From positions 1-16,880 of the forward strand of contig JAEYQK010000072.1 of NCBI GenBank assembly GCA_023410055.1: DNA of 16,880 nt, written 5' to 3'. Shown piece by piece: positions 13,555-16,880 of the stretch. Under the pieces are notes generated by a model that searched no databases, was not told the origin of the DNA, and saw only the letters and a program-made list of their open reading frames with translations. Each line of letters starts with the position of its first letter. Position 1 is the stretch's first letter. The DNA comes from Acidobacteriota bacterium (GTDB lineage: Bacteria > Acidobacteriota > Terriglobia > Terriglobales > Acidobacteriaceae). The translations under genes and the position numbers were made by a program.

Positions 13555-14935
13555 AATCCTCAAAGCTCCTCGCCCCGCTCCCGCACCCGTTCAGTGCCTG
13601 CTTCCAAAGCCATTTCATGGCGCGCTTACCGTCATAGCAGTAGCTAAGGTTATGGTTCAACGTTGAGAAGCAGTGCTTCTCGCAGGTCTTCTTCATCTCC
13701 CTCAAGTCTTTCTTGTCGAAGTTGTGATTGTCGATATTGCCCCATGGATACGTAGCCGGGTACATCGGGAAGCACGGCGCGACCGTACCGTCCGTCCGGA
13801 TGATGACGTTGTTCTGACCCGCGCGGCAGTTCCACTCGGCAAATCTCAGATCGCCAGTTTCGTCCTGCACGATGCCCGGAGTTCTCAGGAGCATCTCGGC
13901 AGTCTGACCATTCAACCCCGTGCCATCGCCGTACCAGCCAACCTCCCGGATATCGAGCCCTGAGGACATGCGCATGAATGCCTTCATCTCCTGCAAGCGC
14001 GCGACCGAGTTCACCATCTGGTATCCCGACTTGTTTTTCTCGATGATCCAGTCCACCAGCTCATCCACAGCACGCCAGTCTTCCGGTCGAATATATGTCG
14101 GGTTCTCCTCCAAATGCTTGAAGTGCTCGTCCTGCTCCAGCATGGGCGTTTCGTTAATGTGGTAATCGGTCGCAACACGATGTTCGCGTGCGTACTCGGT
14201 CAACTTCCTCACATCATCGTGATTGTTCCGGCAGATATTGATGTTGAAGAACACCATGTAGTCGTACACGTATTGCTTTCGCAAGATGTACTCAAGGTTC
14301 TTCTGTGATGGCACCAGCGCCTTCGGCAGACCCGGCTTCAGGTCGAAGGCGTCCATGGCAAAGTTGAACACCGCCACGCCCGCGTCACCGAGCCGATCTG
14401 CAACATCCGGACGCAACAATCGTCCGTTCGTCCCAATGTAGATCCAAAACCCCTTCTTAGCCGCATAGTAGACGACCTTATGCACGAACTGCGGCCGAAG
14501 CAGTGGCTCGCCCCCCATAAGGGCCAAGACACGGCATCCATGGTCGTGCAGCCAATCGATCGCGCGACGCGCCGTGTCCTCTGACATGCCCTTGACGCGA
14601 TTGTCATACGCCCAGCAGTACCAGCAATCCAGATTGCACTTGTACTCGACGAACAGGTACGCCGTGATCGGGTGAAACTCGCCGGGCAGAAAACGCGAAC
14701 GCATGTACGGGAACAACCATCCCCGCATCTTGCGGAAGATTTCCCTCTTGCCCCACTCGCGCTTCTCCGGCGGAACTTCCGGTCCCGGATCATTCAACCT
14801 CTCCGGATATTGCGGGAAAACCGGCTCGGGAAGGGCGAGCCCTTTCGGGACCAAACCCATTGGCTTCTGCGGGGCCGAATTCATTAACAGGTCGTGGATC
14901 GCTACATCGATACGAAATTTCGCTGCCGTGGCCAT
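13553..14935 (-). CDS. Radical SAM protein with SPASM/twitch-like C-terminal Cys domain, substrate unknown
   Basis: Radical S-adenosylmethionine enzyme of 460 residues. About 90 N-terminal residues of unknown role (Pro-rich, ending with GWLFPYMRSRFLPGEF) come before the radical SAM core. The core has the 4Fe-4S motif CNLDCWYC (Cys100, Cys104, Cys107), GGEPLLRP (141-148) for SAM binding and the IYIGTNGRLL strand. The C-terminal part holds Cys370, Cys388, Cys418, Cys422, Cys433 and Cys451, in contexts CRAGQNNVIIRTDGTVAPCF and CEKHCFSTLNHNLSYCY. These resemble an auxiliary cluster-binding SPASM or twitch domain. Such enzymes modify peptides, lipids or carbohydrates; no substrate gene is next to it. 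The start ATG 14933-14935 has GGAG ten bases upstream. It lies downstream of the beta-CASP gene but a terminator and a 377-base leader separate them. Confidence 0.88.
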   Translation of the reverse strand: MATAAKFRIDVAIHDLLMNSAPQKPMGLVPKGLALPEPVFPQYPERLNDPGPEVPPEKREWGKREIFRKMRGWLFPYMRSRFLPGEFHPITAYLFVEYKCNLDCWYCWAYDNRVKGMSEDTARRAIDWLHDHGCRVLALMGGEPLLRPQFVHKVVYYAAKKGFWIYIGTNGRLLRPDVADRLGDAGVAVFNFAMDAFDLKPGLPKALVPSQKNLEYILRKQYVYDYMVFFNINICRNNHDDVRKLTEYAREHRVATDYHINETPMLEQDEHFKHLEENPTYIRPEDWRAVDELVDWIIEKNKSGYQMVNSVARLQEMKAFMRMSSGLDIREVGWYGDGTGLNGQTAEMLLRTPGIVQDETGDLRFAEWNCRAGQNNVIIRTDGTVAPCFPMYPATYPWGNIDNHNFDKKDLREMKKTCEKHCFSTLNHNLSYCYDGKRAMKWLWKQALNGCGSGARSFED

Positions 14936-15219
14936 TTAAGAACATCTCCATGCGATGGGGGACTCGTTTGAGAGTTGTTAAGGGGCCGGGAAAACTTGCA
15001 GTTAAGGTCGGACATGATAACGCCACCATCAAGTGGCGGGTTGCGCAGGCTTGCCCAGCAAACTTGCTGCTGTCGATATTGGATTTTATTGATGTCTAGT
15101 ACCACCTACGAGTTGTCACGTTACTAGGCGTGACATGGCGCATCGGCTAAGTTCGGGGAGAAGAACTCACAACTGCGCTCAACAATTCCATGTCTCCCGA
15201 AATTGTTCCAGCGGGCAGC
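14936..15219 (-). other. Non-coding leader/promoter region of the radical SAM gene with several hairpins
   Basis: Holds no convincing gene. Read on the minus strand toward the radical SAM start there are: a 7-bp inverted repeat AACAATT/AATTGTT (15181-15207), the perfect palindrome at 15114-15135, a CAGCA-AACT-TGCTG hairpin (15056-15069), and CGCCAC-CATCAA-GTGGCG (15021-15038). No known riboswitch was recognised. A 67-codon open frame (15105-14902) crosses the radical SAM start; it has no ribosome site and is not called a gene. Confidence 0.5.
15114..15135. promoter_or_regulatory. Perfect 22-bp palindrome, operator-like
   Basis: TGTCACG-TTACTAGG-CGTGACA: seven-base arms with an eight-base spacer. 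The 22-bp size is that of a site for a dimeric helix-turn-helix regulator such as the Crp/Fnr family, but the sequence is not the standard TGTGA-N6-TCACA. It lies about 180-200 bases upstream of the radical SAM start codon. It is a candidate operator; regulator unknown. Confidence 0.4.
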
Positions 15220-15253
15220 AAAAAGGACGCCCACTTTTCGAGCGCCCTGTCCT
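15220..15253 (-). terminator. Probable rho-independent terminator after the beta-CASP gene
   Basis: On the minus strand AGGAC (15253-15249) pairs with GTCCT (15228-15224), with an imperfect GC-rich inner part, followed by a five-T run (15224-15220) and G. It lies about 60 bases after the beta-CASP stop codon. The stem is short and has inner mismatches, so strength is uncertain. Confidence 0.55.
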
Positions 15254-15270
15254 TACGTTCCCGTTTTTGC

Positions 15271-15318
15271 GATCTTCAGATCATCCGATCACCAGATCAC
15301 GCAATCACCCGATTATCT
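15271..15318. repeat. Period-8 tandem array (GATCACCC type) overlapping a stop codon
   Basis: Six units in strict 8-base register: GATCTTCA, GATCATCC, GATCACCA, GATCACGC, AATCACCC, GATTATCT. The flanking GATTTCCA (15319-15326) reads as a further degenerate unit. The beta-CASP stop codon (complement TTA, 15313-15315) lies in the sixth unit, so the last two or three codons of that gene are repeat-derived. Same unit as at 12406-12437. Confidence 0.88.
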
Positions 15319-16746
15319 GATTTCCATCTTCTGCATATACTCCGCGATGTCCACCTTCCACTTCAGCGTGGTCGCGATGGCAATGCGTAACGCCGCAGAA
15401 GCAGCGGGTTCACCATGCACAAGATACGTCTGCTTCGGCGCACTTTTGAACGACTTCATCCACTCCAACATCTCCGGAGAGTCGGCGTGATCGCTGAACT
15501 GCTCCAGGGCCGCCACTTGCGCCCGTACTGGAATGATTTGGCCAAATATCTTGACCTGCGGTTCGCCGTCTTTGATCTGGCGTCCGCGCGTCCCAACCGC
15601 CTGGAAGCCGATAAACAGTATGAGATTTCTCGGATCGGGCAATCGCAGCAAGAGATGATGCTGAATGCGTCCACCCGTACACATCCCGTTCGCCGAAACG
15701 ATGATGCACGGGAAACGCGAGTCATTGATCTTCTTCGACTCCTGCGGCGTTCTGCAGAAATTGAAGCCATTCCAGTCCAGCGGCGAACCGTACTTTGAAA
15801 TCAGCGCCTTCGTTTCCTCACTGAACTCTTCCGTGTGCTTCAGGAAGATGTTCACCGCATTGATCGCCATCGGAGAATCGGCAAAGACAGGAACGCGCGG
15901 AATCTGGTTGGTCTCCATCAATTCTTTCAGCATGAAGAGAAACTTCTGCGTACGCTCCACCGCAAACGCCGGAACCACAACGCTGCCACCGCGCTTCACC
16001 GCGTCCGAAATCAGCTTCGCCATCTGCGGCCGAGGATCGTCATGCGGATGCAAACGATTTCCATAAGTCGATTCGGTCACGAGGATGTCGGCCGACTCGC
16101 CCTCGGTCGGTCCCGAAGGACCCACCCGCCCCGGAGCGACATTCGTATCGTGAACGCGCCCAAGATCGCCCGTGAACAACATCTTGCGCGCCGCCGCGCC
16201 GGAGCCCACCGTGACTTCGGCCATCGCCGATCCCAGTATGTGTGCCGCGCGAACAAAACGGAACGAGAAGTCAGGGCACAGTTGCTTCACCTCGCCGAAC
16301 GGCACCGGCTTGAAGTACTGCAAGCATTCCTGCGCTTCTTCGAGCGTGTACAGCGGTAACGCAGGCTCGTGTTTCGAACTTTTTACCTTGTTGTGAAACG
16401 CTGCGTCTTCTTCCTGTAGGTGGCCTGAATCCGGAAGCAGAATCCCGCAGAGATCAATCGTCGCTGGTGACGCATAGATCGGGCCCCGATACCCCTCTTT
16501 CACCAGCTTGGGCAGCCAACCTGAGTGATCCAGATGCGCATGAGTCACGATCACCGCGTCGATCTCCGTCGCCGGAACCGGCGTTTCCTTCCAGTTCTTC
16601 TCGCGCCACTCCTTCGGTCCCTGGAACAGACCACAATCCACCAATACCTGGAAGCCAGTCTTCCCAGATGAATCGCCGTTTGTATTAATGAGGTGTTTCG
16701 AACCGGTTACAGTGCCCGCGGCACCGAGGAATTGAATGTACGCCAC
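15313..16746 (-). CDS. Metallo-beta-lactamase/beta-CASP ribonuclease (CPSF73/YSH1-like)
   Basis: Predicted zinc-dependent RNA nuclease of the beta-CASP family. The 477-residue protein has the MBL core FLGAAGTVTGSKHLI, VDCGLFQG, the zinc motif THAHLDHSG (His69, His71, Asp73, His74), RAAHILGSAMAEV and FTGDLGR, then the beta-CASP motifs ESTYGNR, VPAFAVERTQKFLFML, SANGMCTGGRIQHHL, FIGFQAVGTRGRQI and the late histidine motifs FSDHADSPEM and LVHGEPAA. No KH or C-terminal RNase J domain is present, so it is the short CPSF73-like type rather than RNase J. A longer loop (residues 22-32, NTNGDSSGKTG) follows the first motif. Start is GTG 16744-16746 with AGGGAG five bases upstream. A TACAAT box (16781-16776 on the minus strand) lacks a good -35. 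The gene ends inside a GATCACCC array. Confidence 0.93.
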   Translation of the reverse strand: MAYIQFLGAAGTVTGSKHLINTNGDSSGKTGFQVLVDCGLFQGPKEWREKNWKETPVPATEIDAVIVTHAHLDHSGWLPKLVKEGYRGPIYASPATIDLCGILLPDSGHLQEEDAAFHNKVKSSKHEPALPLYTLEEAQECLQYFKPVPFGEVKQLCPDFSFRFVRAAHILGSAMAEVTVGSGAAARKMLFTGDLGRVHDTNVAPGRVGPSGPTEGESADILVTESTYGNRLHPHDDPRPQMAKLISDAVKRGGSVVVPAFAVERTQKFLFMLKELMETNQIPRVPVFADSPMAINAVNIFLKHTEEFSEETKALISKYGSPLDWNGFNFCRTPQESKKINDSRFPCIIVSANGMCTGGRIQHHLLLRLPDPRNLILFIGFQAVGTRGRQIKDGEPQVKIFGQIIPVRAQVAALEQFSDHADSPEMLEWMKSFKSAPKQTYLVHGEPAASAALRIAIATTLKWKVDIAEYMQKMEIR

Positions 16747-16811
16747 GTGTGCTCCCTAGGTTGAAGTGAAGCAGAATTGTACTCTGGAATCGCGCCGAAT
16801 TCGATTCCTGT

Positions 16812-16830
16812 TTTGAGTATCTGTCTCAAA
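16812..16830. repeat. Short inverted repeat upstream of the beta-CASP gene
   Basis: TTTGAG (16812-16817) and CTCAAA (16825-16830), spacer TATCTGT. It lies 66-84 bases before the GTG start, upstream of the TACAAT box, in the last 134 bases of the window, which hold no gene. It could be an operator or part of the end of an unseen neighbour. Confidence 0.3.
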
Positions 16831-16880
16831 CTTCTGCCTTGGAAGATTACGCCAACTATGCACCTCCCGTTCCTCTGTAG

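Noticed and set aside
15021..15069. Minus-strand CCCGCCAC with GGGCAAGCCTGCGCAA considered as a cobalamin or c-di-GMP (GEMM) riboswitch
   Set aside because: Only short fragments resemble those classes; the other conserved boxes (for example CGCAAAGCC in GEMM, or the B12 box with its GGGAA partner) are missing.
14902..15105. 67-codon minus-strand frame just upstream of and overlapping the radical SAM start, considered as a RiPP precursor peptide (with an internal ATG at 15015 giving 37 residues)
   Set aside because: No Shine-Dalgarno, no leader/core pattern, no repeated or modified-type core residues, and it overlaps the enzyme's own start. It is more likely a chance frame in the leader.

Overview
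The window looks like a chromosomal segment of a GC-rich soil-type bacterium, most probably an Acidobacteriota of the Terriglobia (Koribacter-like) group. This rests on the look of the proteins and on the short intergenic tandem repeats and GC-rich hairpins. It is my inference; no 16S or database search was possible. No rRNA, tRNA, CRISPR array, transposase or phage gene was seen, and almost all genes are housekeeping genes.

Layout from left to right. (1) Positions 2-1436, plus strand: the 3' part of scpB and then rluB, one base apart. (2) 1437-1718: a non-coding gap with long-range complementary segments, a candidate structured RNA. (3) 1719-2699: a divergent pair, a secreted serine-rich TPR-like protein (minus) and a very acidic 88-residue protein (plus). 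(4) 2765-6675, minus strand: mutM then glcK (ROK glucokinase), a terminator, and further left an acyl-CoA synthetase with a hairpin-rich leader. (5) 6912-9308, plus strand: purA (TTG start), a small ABM-type monooxygenase and a VOC-fold protein, separated by palindromic hairpin elements. (6) 9400-12208, minus strand: sucC-sucD-ndk, then a 63-residue tautomerase. (7) 12431-13474, plus strand: an orphan trpD. (8) 13553-16746, minus strand: a beta-CASP metallo-beta-lactamase ribonuclease and a radical SAM protein with a C-terminal Cys-rich domain and no recognised substrate.

Functional links: scpB/rluB is a common chromosome-segregation/ribosome-modification pair. SucCD makes a nucleoside triphosphate from succinyl-CoA, and Ndk, directly downstream, can redistribute its phosphate. 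The rest is mixed metabolism (purine, tryptophan, fatty acid, glucose) and DNA repair.

The most notable structure lies between the genes. Tandem repeats of period 7 (CTGAGTA type) and period 8 (GATCACCC type), GC-rich perfect hairpins and one 31-nt-arm inverted repeat occupy most gene boundaries. Several run right up to, or into, start and stop codons (mutM, trpD, the tautomerase, the radical SAM gene, the beta-CASP gene). The main leads are the candidate RNA at 1491-1662, the repeat-derived initiation regions without Shine-Dalgarno sequences, and the orphan radical SAM gene with a perfect palindrome in its leader.
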